From Micromonospora acroterricola (GTDB lineage: Bacteria; Actinomycetota; Actinomycetes; Mycobacteriales; Micromonosporaceae): a DNA stretch of 48,880 nt. Location of the stretch: NCBI RefSeq assembly GCF_003172955.1, contig NZ_QGKR01000197.1, positions 1 through 48,880 of the forward strand, written 5' to 3'. The translations under genes were made by a program, and so were the position numbers. Positions 42,001 to 48,880 of this stretch are shown here, one piece after another. Below the pieces are notes generated by a model. It made no database searches and was not told the origin of the DNA. It saw only the letters and a program-made list of their open reading frames with translations. Numbering within the stretch: the first letter of the stretch is position 1; every line of letters starts with the position of its first letter.

Positions 42001-42313
42001 CGGACCCGGCCGAGGCGCTCGCGAACACGAACGCGTCGCCAGCGGCCACCGTTCCGGTGAGCGCGACGGTGGTGGCCGTGGCGGAGCCGTTGAAGAAGAG
42101 CTGGAGCTGGTAGCCGCCGCCGGTGAGGTCGACGGCGGCGCCGGTGCCGTTGAACAACTCGATCGCCTTGTTGTTCGACGAACCCTCGACGTACTCCGAG
42201 ATGAACAGGTCGGTGGGCGCGGCGCTGGCCGCGGTGGGTGCGACGCCGAGAGCCGTGACGGTCACGGCGACGGTGGCGGTCGCGAGCGCGGCGAATGTGC
42301 GGCGCGGGCGCAT
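39035..42313 (-). CDS. large secreted endonuclease/exonuclease/phosphatase protein with lamin-tail and Calx-beta-like domains
   Basis: A 1092-residue exported protein. The signal peptide ends near residue 31 (ALGVAPTAASA then AP). A lamin-tail domain follows (LFISEYVEGSSNNKAIELFN, about 33-160), then a Ca-binding-like Ig segment (about 205-310) and an OB-like region (about 330-500). The EEP catalytic domain (about 605-975) has VATYNVENLYD, ILVQEAEDQD, LSNHYSSG, VVYGGDLNVFPRPDDP and SSDHDPQVARF. The last 105 residues (ASLTVADAKVVEGDQG to GTITNDD) look like a Calx-beta repeat. It resembles ExeM/NucH-type extracellular nucleases. ATG 42313 has GGAGG 4 bases upstream. Possible roles are extracellular DNA degradation and phosphate scavenging. 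Confidence 0.9.
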   Translation of the reverse strand: MRPRRTFAALATATVAVTVTALGVAPTAASAAPTDLFISEYVEGSSNNKAIELFNGTGAAVDLTGGGYQLQLFFNGSATATTVALTGTVAAGDAFVFASASAGSAILAQADQTTGASLFNGDDAIVLRRGATVLDSIGQVGVDPGTEWGAGATSTADNTLRRLPTVTAGDTDPSDAFDPAAQWAGFPVDTFDGLGSHTVDGGGPVDAPATLTCGGPLVTAAGTAATREVTATDTDDTIVDLAVSAVSPTPATGSITRAALTPADGVGGTARATVGASADLAAGAYTVTVTATDADGGTASCALVVQVTRELTVGEVQGPTSDAESGPADRSPLAPATGNGTSSTLYDVRGVITQLTLARTSAGAEQHGFFLQSRTGDTDGDPTSSDGIFVFMGTFTSLIGGYVPTVGDEVVLRARVSEYFTFTQLSGASLVRRIATGLAVDTTVAVTDAAPPAELTDAQRFWERHEGARLRVRAGSGAVSGRDVFSSTADAELWVVDRDDPLLDRADPYARRVFRDSHPLDNDPTRRFDDGNGQRVLLGSMGVKATAGDSTALLPPAHTFDTLRGDAVGGVYYSFEKYGVQVERAEFDAGADPSKNNPPKPADRSQEVAVATYNVENLYDYRDDPFDGCDFAGNAGCTGVSPPFDYVPSSEADYREHLTSLADQIARDLHAPDLILVQEAEDQDICTVSGATLACGDTDNADGAPDSIQELALAVAAAGGPAYAAAYDRTGADARGITAAFLYRTDRLSLAAATATDPLLGSAPTVQYRAPGLPGNADVQNPKALNAVLPADVDTSTGKDGNNVFTRAPQLGRFTVAAAPGSSERFTLYALSNHYSSGPDSRVGQRREQAAYGAAIVTAIEAADSNARVVYGGDLNVFPRPDDPIATGSQPTPSDQLAPLYEAGLHNLWDNLVADVPSAAYSYSFEGQAQTLDHLFVNDALYGDLVQVRAAHINADWPAEFSGDGSRGSSDHDPQVARFRSRASLTVADAKVVEGDQGTRQLTVTATVSRPLSQPVLLCAATVGLTAQANSDFDPYAGCKVLAAGQTSVAFPVTVRGDRKREADEKLTLLVAGVPGLRLADPLATGTITNDD

Positions 42314-42405
42314 AGGGCCTCCACGATGGGCGGATGGGAGTCAACGCACGTTAAGGTGCCCGACTGTCCAGCGTCCATCCCCCATTGGGCACTTTCGTGA
42401 ATTCC

Positions 42406-43422
42406 TCAGCGTGGCGGATCGACGCGGTGCACCAGCTCGGCGACATCGACGCTGTATTCGCACCAGTCCCGGTCGGGGCGGTAGCCCAGCTCCGCGTTGA
42501 CCTTGAGCATCGCCTCGTTGGCCTGCGCGTTCCACGTCTGCACCTCGGCCAGCTCCGGCTCGGCGGAGCGCAGCTCCAGAAGCATCCGGGCCTTGATCGC
42601 GCGATCGATGCCGTAGCCCCGGTGGTCCTGCGCCACGATCGTGTCGTACTGGTCGGCCCGGGTCGGATGCTGTGCGGGCACCACCACCTCGGTCAGGCCG
42701 GCCACCTCGCCGCTCTGCTCGTGCCGGGCGAGCACGATGTACGGCTTCATGCCCCGCCGGTGGAGGGTGTCCAGGCTGTCCCGCAGCCGCTCCGGGTCGT
42801 AGGAGCTGGGGCGCAGCTCACCGTCGTCAACGTCGCGCACCTCGGCCTTGGCCCGCGCGTACGCCTCGATCAGGTCGTCCGGTGGCCCGCCGGGGAAGAA
42901 CTCCAGCTGATAACCCGCCCCGATGCCGGTGGCCATCTGGGCCAGCTCGGCCCAGTCGACCGCGGCCAGGTCGAGCACGCTGCGCGTCTCCACGTACTCC
43001 CGGGTGAAGCCGAGCGACTCGTAGAACCCGATCGCGGGCGTGTCGCCGACCACCTCGACCCCGATCGACCGGAAGCCCTCCTGGTAGACCCGGCGCGCGG
43101 CACGCAACACCAGGTCACGACCGAGGCCGCCGCGCCGCACGGACGGGTGCACCAGCACCTCGAGCACGCCGATGTCACCGAGGAGCAGCACGTGGACCTG
43201 GCCGAGCACCGCGCCCGGGTCGCCGGGGTCGGTCGGCTCGGCCTGGGCGACCCAGGAGATCCGCCGCTCACCGGGCATCACCTCGGCGAGGTACTCCCGT
43301 AGGGAGTCCTCCCGCCACGGCGGGTCCTGTGGGAGATCGACGGCCAGGACCGCGTTCAGCGTGTCCAGCAGCGACGCGATCTCGGCGGACGACGCGGTCC
43401 TGGGGTCCCACTCGCGCACCAT
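42406..43422 (-). CDS. double-domain GNAT acetyltransferase
   Basis: A 338-residue protein with two GNAT folds. The N-terminal one (about 30-160) has the CoA motif VLVHPSVRRGGLGRDLVLRA and the GFYESLGF end. The C-terminal one (about 185-330) has TEVVVPAQHPTRADQYDTIV, AQDHRGYGIDRAIKARML and WNAQANEAMLKVNAELGYRP. Tandem GNATs include mycothiol synthase MshD, but the C-terminal motifs here fit the general GNAT family better, so the substrate is unassigned. Start codons cluster (GTG 43425, ATG 43422, GTG 43419); ATG 43422 is used with a weak GGG upstream. Confidence 0.87.
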   Translation of the reverse strand: MVREWDPRTASSAEIASLLDTLNAVLAVDLPQDPPWREDSLREYLAEVMPGERRISWVAQAEPTDPGDPGAVLGQVHVLLLGDIGVLEVLVHPSVRRGGLGRDLVLRAARRVYQEGFRSIGVEVVGDTPAIGFYESLGFTREYVETRSVLDLAAVDWAELAQMATGIGAGYQLEFFPGGPPDDLIEAYARAKAEVRDVDDGELRPSSYDPERLRDSLDTLHRRGMKPYIVLARHEQSGEVAGLTEVVVPAQHPTRADQYDTIVAQDHRGYGIDRAIKARMLLELRSAEPELAEVQTWNAQANEAMLKVNAELGYRPDRDWCEYSVDVAELVHRVDPPR

Positions 43423-43494
43423 CACCCGTCTAGCTTGCCGCTAACAGCTGCCCGGCGGAAGTGTCCAGTCCTCTAATGTATGCAGACGATCACT

Positions 43495-45042
43495 TCACTG
43501 GCGGCTGGCCCGTCCGTACCGGTTTGCGGTGTCGTAGACGTCCTGGGCGTACCGGCGCACGTCGTTGTACGACAGGATGGCGTTCCACCAGTCGCCCGGA
43601 ATGCTCAGGTTGCGGTTGTTCTTGCACAGGTAGTTTCCCGCCGCCAGGGCGGCGTCGTCCAGGTCGTGCGGGTCCTTGACGCCGTCGCTGTCCGCGTCGG
43701 CGCCGATCTCCTGCCACGTGGTCGGGATGAACTGCATCGGCCCGATCGCCCGGTCGAACGAGGTGTCCTGGTCGAGCGCCCCACGGTCGGTGTCGATGAT
43801 CCGCATCCGGCCGTCCCGCCCGTCGAGTTGCAGGCCGATGATCTGCGGCAGCGCCTTGCCGTCCTGCCCCAACCGGGCCCCGTTGGCCGAGCCGTGCCCG
43901 GATTCGACCTGACCGATCGCGGCCAGCGTGGTCCAGCTCAGGGCACAACTGCGGTTGGTCTGGGCGAGCACGAGCTCGGCGTAGCCGTACGCCTGCATGG
44001 CGGCCGGCGGGACCCCGACCTTGGCGCCGACCTGCTGTGCCCAGCCGGCCAGGACGTCGGAGGGGCGACCACCGGCCACCGGCCCGTTCGGCAGCCCGCC
44101 GGTGGGGAGCGGGCCGGTCGGCAGTGGGCCGGTCGGGAGCGGACCGGTGGGCAGACCGGACGGCACCCCCGGGGGCGGAACGGCCACGGTCGGTGCGTCG
44201 CTGGCGTCGACCGCAACCTGCCGGGGCGCGCGGATGGCGGCGGGGACGAGCAGCGCACCCGTCGCGGCGGTCGCGGCCACCAGGGCGAGCAGGAAGATCC
44301 CGGGCAGCGTCAGTCGACCGCTGGGTCGGCGGGCCCAGGCGCGGGTCGCCCGGGCCGCGGTCACCGCCACCTGGCGCGGCGGCGGCAGGCGTACCGCGTG
44401 CGCGAACGGCACCCGTCGCCGCCGGCCCGGGTCCGATGTGGGCGCGGCGGCGGCGTCGCCGTCCACAGTGCTCGTCGCGGCGGCGTCCGAGGGGGTGGCC
44501 GGGCTCGACGCGGTCGGGTCGCCAGCGGGGGTGCCGGCCTTCTGGCCCCCGGCTGCCGGGTCTCCGGCCGGGACGTCGGCCTTGGTGGCTGCTGCCGGGT
44601 CTCCGGCCGGGACGTCGGCCTTTGTGGCTGCTGCCGGTTCTCCGGCCGGGACGTCGGCCTTGGTGGCTGCTGTCGGTTCTCCGGTCGGGACCTCGGCCTT
44701 GGTGGCTGCTGTCGGTTCTCCGGTCGGGACGTCGGCCTTGGTGGCGGCGGCCGGGGCCGCATCGGGCTCGGCGGTCGCGGGAACGGCGGGGACGGCGGGG
44801 ACGGTCGGGCCGGCATCGGGGCCGGCGTTCCGGTCCGACCCGGTGGAGGGCACCGCCGGTCCACTGCTCGCGTCGGTGGCCCGGCCGCTCAGCCAGGGCC
44901 GGCGAGGGCGGGGCACGGCCCGCCGCGCCGGATCCGGCGCCGCGCCCGATCCCTCGAGCGGCCCGTCCAGCGGCGCGGCCGGTCGCAGCGGTTGCACACG
45001 CGTCTGGTCCTCGCCGTCCACCACTCGTCGAGTATCACCCAT
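43495..45042 (-). CDS. membrane-anchored lytic transglycosylase with repeat-rich N-terminus
   Basis: A 515-residue protein. Residues about 99-163 are five tandem 13-residue repeats of the form ATKADVPTGEPTA. A basic segment (GRRRRVPFAHAVRL) precedes the transmembrane helix (about 243-268, IFLLALVAATAATGALL). A PLPTG repeat stretch (about 292-319) forms a wall-spanning linker. The SLT domain (about 340-510) contains catalytic Glu near 379 in GQVESGHG, GPMQFIPTTWQ and ILSYNDVRRYAQ. It cleaves peptidoglycan glycan strands outside the membrane. ATG 45042 is divergent from the fmdB gene 37 bases away; a longer open frame upstream overlaps that gene and is rejected. Confidence 0.88.
   Translation of the reverse strand: MGDTRRVVDGEDQTRVQPLRPAAPLDGPLEGSGAAPDPARRAVPRPRRPWLSGRATDASSGPAVPSTGSDRNAGPDAGPTVPAVPAVPATAEPDAAPAAATKADVPTGEPTAATKAEVPTGEPTAATKADVPAGEPAAATKADVPAGDPAAATKADVPAGDPAAGGQKAGTPAGDPTASSPATPSDAAATSTVDGDAAAAPTSDPGRRRRVPFAHAVRLPPPRQVAVTAARATRAWARRPSGRLTLPGIFLLALVAATAATGALLVPAAIRAPRQVAVDASDAPTVAVPPPGVPSGLPTGPLPTGPLPTGPLPTGGLPNGPVAGGRPSDVLAGWAQQVGAKVGVPPAAMQAYGYAELVLAQTNRSCALSWTTLAAIGQVESGHGSANGARLGQDGKALPQIIGLQLDGRDGRMRIIDTDRGALDQDTSFDRAIGPMQFIPTTWQEIGADADSDGVKDPHDLDDAALAAGNYLCKNNRNLSIPGDWWNAILSYNDVRRYAQDVYDTANRYGRASRQ
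44552..44746 (-). repeat. 39-bp tandem repeat, about five units, coding
   Basis: Units start near 44552, 44591, 44630, 44669 and 44708. They share GGTCTCCGG/GGTTCTCCGG and ACGTCGGCCTTGGTG. The length is a multiple of three, so copy number can change without frameshift. It encodes the 13-residue repeats of the transglycosylase linker. Confidence 0.8.
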
Positions 45043-45066
45043 GCCCCGTTGGACGTCAGGTCCCCG

Positions 45067-45072
45067 TACCCT
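45067..45072 (+). promoter_or_regulatory. -10 hexamer of the fmdB-like gene (leaderless)
   Basis: TACCCT ends 7 bases before ATG 45080 without a ribosome site. Confidence 0.5.
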
Positions 45073-45079
45073 GGTTGCC

Positions 45080-45292
45080 ATGCCCCGGTACGAGTTCCGC
45101 TGCCGCGCCTGCGGCGACACCTTCGAGGTCAACCGTCCAATGGCGGCGGCTGGCGAGCCCGCCACCTGCCCGCAGGGACACGCCGACACGGTCAAGCTGC
45201 TGTCCACGGTCGCGGTCACCGGCCGGGGTGCGGGCGGCGGCTCCGCCGCCCCCACCGGGGGCGGCTGCTGCGGTGGAGCCTGCGGCTGCTGA
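45080..45292 (+). CDS. FmdB-family zinc-ribbon protein
   Basis: A 70-residue protein. The FmdB-type zinc ribbon is MPRYEFRCRACGDTFEVNRP with a second pair in ATCPQGHADTVKLL; here the second knuckle is CPQGH, so the fourth ligand may be His. The C-terminus is Gly/Cys-rich, ending GGGCCGGACGC, and adds extra potential metal ligands. The family is often annotated as a putative regulatory protein; the function is unknown. ATG 45080 follows a -10 hexamer by 7 bases. Confidence 0.88.
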   Translation: MPRYEFRCRACGDTFEVNRPMAAAGEPATCPQGHADTVKLLSTVAVTGRGAGGGSAAPTGGGCCGGACGC

Positions 45293-45444
45293 ACTGAGCA
45301 ATTCACGGCCGACTGGTGGGCCGCCCTTGCCGGGAACGGGTGTGAGTGGCACTTTGAGGCGGCACGTGCCCGGCCGTTCTCACGATGCGTGACCGTTCGG
45401 ACTCAGGCAGCATGAACCCGACGTCACGGGCGGAGGTTCCACGC

Positions 45445-48285
45445 ATGTCGCCACGGATCCAGCTCCCGAGCGGTTGGGTGACCTTCGTGTTCACCGATAT
45501 CGAGGGCTCGACCCGGCTGGCCCAGCTGCTCGGCCCGGACTACCGCCCGGTGCTCGCCGAGCACCGGCGGCTGCTGCGCCGGACGTTGGCCGGCACCGGT
45601 GGCGCCGAGCTGCTGACCGAGGGCGACTCGTTCTTCCTGGCGTTCGACGACGCGGCGGCGGCGTTGACCGCGTGCCTGACCGCCCAGCGCGCGCTGTCGA
45701 GCCACGACTGGCCCACGGCGGAAGCCGCGCCCCGGGTGCGGATGGGCCTGCACACGGGCTACGCCGAGCCGCGCGACGGGGACTACGCCAGCCCGGAGGT
45801 GCACCGGGCGGCGCGGGTGGCCGCCGCCGCGCACGGCGGTCAGGTGCTGTGTTCGGCGTCCACCGCCCGACGGGCTGAACCGCTGCCCCCCGGCGCCACG
45901 CTGCTCGACCTGGGTCTGCACCGGCTCCGCGGCTTCGACGACCGGGAACGTCTGTTCCAGCTGGTCGCGCCCGGTCTGGAGCGGCAGTTCCCCCGGCCCC
46001 GCACCGCCGACGCGGTGGCCCACAACCTGCCGACCCAGGTGACCTCCTTCGTGGGCCGACAGGTCGAGCGGGCCGAGCTGGGCCGGTTGGTGCAGCAGCA
46101 CCGTCTGGTGACCGTGGTGGGCGCGGGCGGCGCGGGCAAGACCCGGCTGGCCGTGGAGCTGGCCAGCGGGGTGGTCGAGGCGTACCCGGACGGGGTCTGG
46201 TTCGTCGACATCGCCGCGGTGACCGACCCGGGGCTGGTGGCGTTCGCCATGGCCGCGGTGCTCGGCCTGCGACCCGAACCGGGCCGCCCGATGCTGGACA
46301 CCCTGGTCGAGTACGCCGCCGGCCGGCGGATGCTGGTCGTGCTGGACACCTGCGACACGCAGCCGGCCGCCTGCGCGGAGGTCATCGCTCGCCTGCTCTC
46401 CGGCGGGGGAGGCGTGCGGGTGCTGGCCACCAGCCGCGAGTCGTTCAACCTGCCCGGCGAGGTGGTGTGGCGGATCCCGCCGCTCTCGGTCGACCCGAGC
46501 GCGGACGGCGCGGAGAGCGACGCGGTGGCGCTGTTGCTGGACCGTACGGCGGCGGCGCGTGGTGGACGGCAGCCGGATCCGGCCGAGTCGACCGATCTGA
46601 GCCGCGTGGTGCAGCGGCTGGACGGACTGCCGCTCGCCATCGAGCTGGCCGCCGCCCGGTTGCGGGTGCTCTCCGTCGGGCAGCTCGCCGAGCGGCTGGA
46701 CGACGTGCTCGGCACGCTGGACGCCGGCCGGGAGGATCCGGAGCCGCCGCCGGTGGAGCGGGGCTGGTCGGGCAACCAGCAGGACACGGTGGATCTGGTG
46801 GCCGCGGCGGCCGGGTCGTCGCCGCCCACTCCGGCGAGCAGGGCGGTGCACCGCTCCGCCACCGAACGGCACCTGACCATGCAGGCCACCGTCACGTGGT
46901 CGTACCGGACGTTGGGGCCCCGGGCCGCCCGGCTGCTGCGCTGGCTGGCGGTCTTCGCCGGGCCGGTGGACCTGGCGACCGTGGAGTGGCTGCTGGGGGA
47001 CGACCCGCTGGATCCGCTCTCGGTGCTGGTGGACAAGTCGATGGTGCTGGCCGAGCCACGCGCGGCCGGCAGCACGTACCGGATGCTCGATCCGATCCGG
47101 GCGTACGCCGCGCGGCGGTTGGCCGAGGCGGGGGAGGAGCACGCCGCGCGGAACCGGCACGTTGCCTGGTGCGCGCACGCGCTGGAGCGGGCTCACCTGG
47201 GCCCGGACGGCCGGCCGGTGACCCTGTCGCTCTACGCCCTCGACCCGCTGGCCGGGGAGCTGCGGGCCGCGCTGCGGTGGTGCGCCACCGGCGGCAGCGC
47301 CCGTGCCGGCCTCGGCCTGGCCGGCGGCCTGGACCAGTGGTGGCGCGAACGCGGGCTGGCCCGGGAGGGGCGGCTCTGGCTGTTCCGGCTGTACGGGCGG
47401 ATCGCCGAGACCGGGGAGCGGATCCCGGAGGCGGAGCTGGCGGCGGCGTACCACATGCACTCGCTGCACGCCGGCGCGGACGGCGAGTTCGCCGAGGAGC
47501 TGCGTTTCTCGCAGCGAGCGGAGGCGGCCGCCCGGCAGGCCGGCGACGCGGGGCTGCTGGCCCGGGTGCTCGCCGGGCGGGCGGCGCCGCTGGTCGACAT
47601 GGGACAGTTCGTCGAGGCCGAGCGGGTGTGCCGGGAGGTCATCGACTGGGCGCACGGGCAGGACGTGGTCGGCGAGGCGCTGTTCGCGGTGTTCAGTCTG
47701 GCCGAGCTGCTGTGGCGGCGCGGCGCGCTGGAGGAGGCCGCGGAGCTGCTCGGCGCGGTCCGTCCGGTGGAGGCGGCCCGGCCGGTGGAGCGGGGCCGGC
47801 GCTCGGTCGACATGCTGCTCGGCATGGTCGCGTTGGCCCGGGGCGACGTGATCGCCGCGCACGAGCACCTGTTGGTGGCGCTGCGTTCCCGGATGGGCCA
47901 CGGCTACCACGGTCGGGCGTGCGACACGCTGAACGCGATCGCGGTGCGCTGTGCGATCGGCGGGGACCGGTTGACGGCCGCCCGTCTGTTCGGGGCGGCG
48001 CAGGCGACGCGGGCCAGCATGCGATCCACGCCGGGCATCTACGGCGGCTACTGGGCCGACCAGCAGGCGGAGCTGCGGGGAGCGCTGGGCGACGCGGCCT
48101 TCGACGACGCGTACGGCGAGGGCGCGGAGCTGGGGCTGGACGAGGCGGCGGCGCTGGCGCTGGAGGTGGAGCACCCGGATCTGGCGGCGGATTCGACCCG
48201 GTTCAGCACCGGGCTGTCCCAGCCGGCGCCGCGTCGCCCCGCCGAACCGGACCGGCACCCGGCCACCCGGACCGAGCGTGCCTGA
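45445..48285 (+). CDS. class III cyclase-like / NB-ARC STAND regulator with TPR region
   Basis: A 946-residue multidomain regulator. The class III nucleotide cyclase-like domain (about 10-180) has WVTFVFTDIEGSTRLAQLL (metal Asp18) and LLTEGDSFFLAF (second Asp). The Lys that selects adenine is Leu, and the Asn of NRxAR is His (HRAARVAAAAHGG), so cyclase activity is doubtful. The STAND ATPase (about 215-500) has Walker A VVGAGGAGKTRLA, Walker B RMLVVLDTCDTQ, VLATSRE and DGLPLAIELAAARL. The C-terminal about 350 residues are helical, TPR-like. No C-terminal LuxR HTH is found. ATG 45445 is chosen by GGAGG 8 bases upstream; ATG 45385 and 45412 are earlier alternatives. Confidence 0.9.
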   Translation: MSPRIQLPSGWVTFVFTDIEGSTRLAQLLGPDYRPVLAEHRRLLRRTLAGTGGAELLTEGDSFFLAFDDAAAALTACLTAQRALSSHDWPTAEAAPRVRMGLHTGYAEPRDGDYASPEVHRAARVAAAAHGGQVLCSASTARRAEPLPPGATLLDLGLHRLRGFDDRERLFQLVAPGLERQFPRPRTADAVAHNLPTQVTSFVGRQVERAELGRLVQQHRLVTVVGAGGAGKTRLAVELASGVVEAYPDGVWFVDIAAVTDPGLVAFAMAAVLGLRPEPGRPMLDTLVEYAAGRRMLVVLDTCDTQPAACAEVIARLLSGGGGVRVLATSRESFNLPGEVVWRIPPLSVDPSADGAESDAVALLLDRTAAARGGRQPDPAESTDLSRVVQRLDGLPLAIELAAARLRVLSVGQLAERLDDVLGTLDAGREDPEPPPVERGWSGNQQDTVDLVAAAAGSSPPTPASRAVHRSATERHLTMQATVTWSYRTLGPRAARLLRWLAVFAGPVDLATVEWLLGDDPLDPLSVLVDKSMVLAEPRAAGSTYRMLDPIRAYAARRLAEAGEEHAARNRHVAWCAHALERAHLGPDGRPVTLSLYALDPLAGELRAALRWCATGGSARAGLGLAGGLDQWWRERGLAREGRLWLFRLYGRIAETGERIPEAELAAAYHMHSLHAGADGEFAEELRFSQRAEAAARQAGDAGLLARVLAGRAAPLVDMGQFVEAERVCREVIDWAHGQDVVGEALFAVFSLAELLWRRGALEEAAELLGAVRPVEAARPVERGRRSVDMLLGMVALARGDVIAAHEHLLVALRSRMGHGYHGRACDTLNAIAVRCAIGGDRLTAARLFGAAQATRASMRSTPGIYGGYWADQQAELRGALGDAAFDDAYGEGAELGLDEAAALALEVEHPDLAADSTRFSTGLSQPAPRRPAEPDRHPATRTERA

Positions 48286-48311
48286 CCTCGCTCCACCCCG
48301 CTCCCGGCCTT

Positions 48312-48371
48312 GTTGATCAAGAGGTTCGCGTCATCCGAGGGGACCCCGGTGACGCAAACCTCTTGATCAAC
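48312..48371. repeat. 60-base palindromic intergenic repeat / bidirectional terminator
   Basis: Arms 48312-48333 (GTTGATCAAGAGGTTCGCGTCA without the last bases shared as GTTGATCAAGAGGTT) and 48350-48371 pair at 21 of 22 positions. The 16-base loop is GC-rich. It lies between the convergent cyclase and phospholipase genes. The symmetry and base composition resemble repeat families common in Micromonospora intergenic regions. Confidence 0.75.
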
Positions 48372-48394
48372 GCGGCTGAGGGTGGGGGTGGGGG

Positions 48395-48880
48395 TTAGTT
48401 GGTGAGGGCGGCGCGGCGTTCGGCGTCGGCCTTCATGCGGGCGGCACGGTCGATGTCGGCCTGCTGCACGGCCGCCACCGAACCGAAGATGCTGACCGCC
48501 TGGTAGTAGGTCCAGGCCAGGCTGTAGCAGGCCGGCCGGACGACCGTGCTGTACGTGGCGCAGACCCGCTTCAGGTCCTCGTAGAAGGCGCTGTCCAGCC
48601 GGGACTTGTTGGCGGAGAACTGGCCGACCGACTTGTAGTTGCGGTAGCCGAAGTCGTGCCGGTAGCAGCCCAGGTTGAAGGTGAACCCGAGCGGGTTGTC
48701 GGGGCTGGACGAGCAGTAGTCGGTGGACCAGTCGAAGTTGTACTCGGCCCAGGGAGCCCGGTTGACCCGGGCGTTGTTCCAGGAGTTGTAGCTGGAGGCG
48801 CTGGTCTGGGTCCAGCTGGAGAGCACGGACAGTCGCTGTTGGGGGGTGACGGCGGCGGCGGGGGAGGCGATGGCGAGGGT
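48395..48880 (-). CDS. secreted prokaryotic phospholipase A2 (5' end missing)
   Basis: An open frame enters from the right edge and ends at 48395, giving 161 visible residues. The first visible residues (TLAIASPAAA, then VTPQQ) look like the end of a signal peptide. The catalytic motif LGCYRHDFGYRNYK carries the His-Asp dyad of bacterial/fungal phospholipase A2, preceded by the Ca-loop-like FDWSTDYCSSSPDNPLGF. Four Cys (DYCSS, LGCYR, KRVCAT, RPACYS) probably form two disulphides. It hydrolyses phospholipids outside the cell. The start codon lies outside the window. Confidence 0.9.
   Translation of the reverse strand, partial: TLAIASPAAAVTPQQRLSVLSSWTQTSASSYNSWNNARVNRAPWAEYNFDWSTDYCSSSPDNPLGFTFNLGCYRHDFGYRNYKSVGQFSANKSRLDSAFYEDLKRVCATYSTVVRPACYSLAWTYYQAVSIFGSVAAVQQADIDRAARMKADAERRAALTN

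Noticed and set aside
44552..44746. Regular 39-bp repeats considered as a CRISPR array.
   Set aside because: The units are contiguous without unique spacers, keep one reading frame and encode a Pro/Thr/Ala linker; no cas genes nearby.
45043..45306. N-terminal extension of the transglycosylase frame to 45306.
   Set aside because: It would run antisense through the whole fmdB-like gene, which has its own promoter and zinc-ribbon motif; ATG 45042 gives a complete protein.
45424..48258. A 944-codon open frame antisense to the cyclase-STAND gene.
   Set aside because: GC-rich codons make the opposite strand open; its translation is His/Arg/Gln/Pro-rich with no domain, while the + strand frame has clear cyclase and ATPase motifs.

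Overview
The window is very GC-rich, starts many genes on GTG, and keeps an actinobacterial gene order, so it is chromosomal DNA of a high-GC actinomycete. I infer Micromonosporaceae, probably Micromonospora, from the protein set, the intergenic palindromic repeats and the linked BldN-type sigma factor, HTH gene and rex-hem genes. No rRNA, tRNA, CRISPR array, integrase or insertion sequence was recognised.

The backbone follows the Mycobacterium tuberculosis order Rv0489-Rv0512: gpmA, (phoU), senX3, regX3, a Cys-rich hypothetical, ppx, a sugar isomerase, an excisionase-like HTH protein, a 33-residue ribosomal protein, a GalE-like epimerase, an acyltransferase, a SerB-like HAD phosphatase, a glutaredoxin-like protein and hemA-hemC-hemD-hemB. 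Two blocks interrupt it. An accessory block (10.1-19.8 kb) carries a CGNR zinc-finger protein, a glutathionylspermidine-synthase-like ATP-grasp enzyme with a lipoprotein, proline dehydrogenase, a hydrolase-TetR pair, a membrane zinc metallopeptidase and an HlyD/MacB-type exporter. A second block (23.9-31.1 kb) carries a BldN-like sigma factor with an RsbN-like anti-sigma, an acyl-CoA-ligase-like enzyme, a HAD enzyme and a LuxR-type two-component system.

Layout: 0-3.3 kb, the end of a small conserved gene and two paralogous MFS transporters; 3.4-7.1 kb, gpmA and the phosphate-sensing phoU/senX3-regX3 region with PHO-box repeats; 7.4-10.1 kb, Cys-rich protein, ppx and isomerase; 10.1-19.8 kb, accessory block; 20.0-23.7 kb, developmental HTH, bS22-like protein, lipid/sugar enzymes and HAD; 23.9-26.2 kb, sigma/anti-sigma pair; 26.6-31.1 kb, ligase, glutaredoxin, HAD and two-component system; 31.4-37.2 kb, redox-controlled rex-hemACD-hemB operon with a Rex operator over its promoter; 37.3-39.0 kb, an ECF sigma/CU044_5270 pair bracketed by two copies of one palindromic repeat; 39.0-48.9 kb, a secreted nuclease/phosphatase-like protein, a double GNAT, a transglycosylase, an FmdB protein, a cyclase-STAND regulator and a secreted phospholipase A2 cut by the window edge.

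The most distinctive observations are regulatory. A 19-codon leader peptide overlaps the epimerase start codon, which is itself the base of a long hairpin. A 51-codon upstream frame is coupled to the BldN-like sigma gene. Twin TetR-type operators lie 21 bp apart. Eleven genes carry a -10 hexamer 6-7 bases before the start codon, implying leaderless mRNAs. At least four palindromic repeats occur, two of them inside the translated tail of an ABC ATPase.
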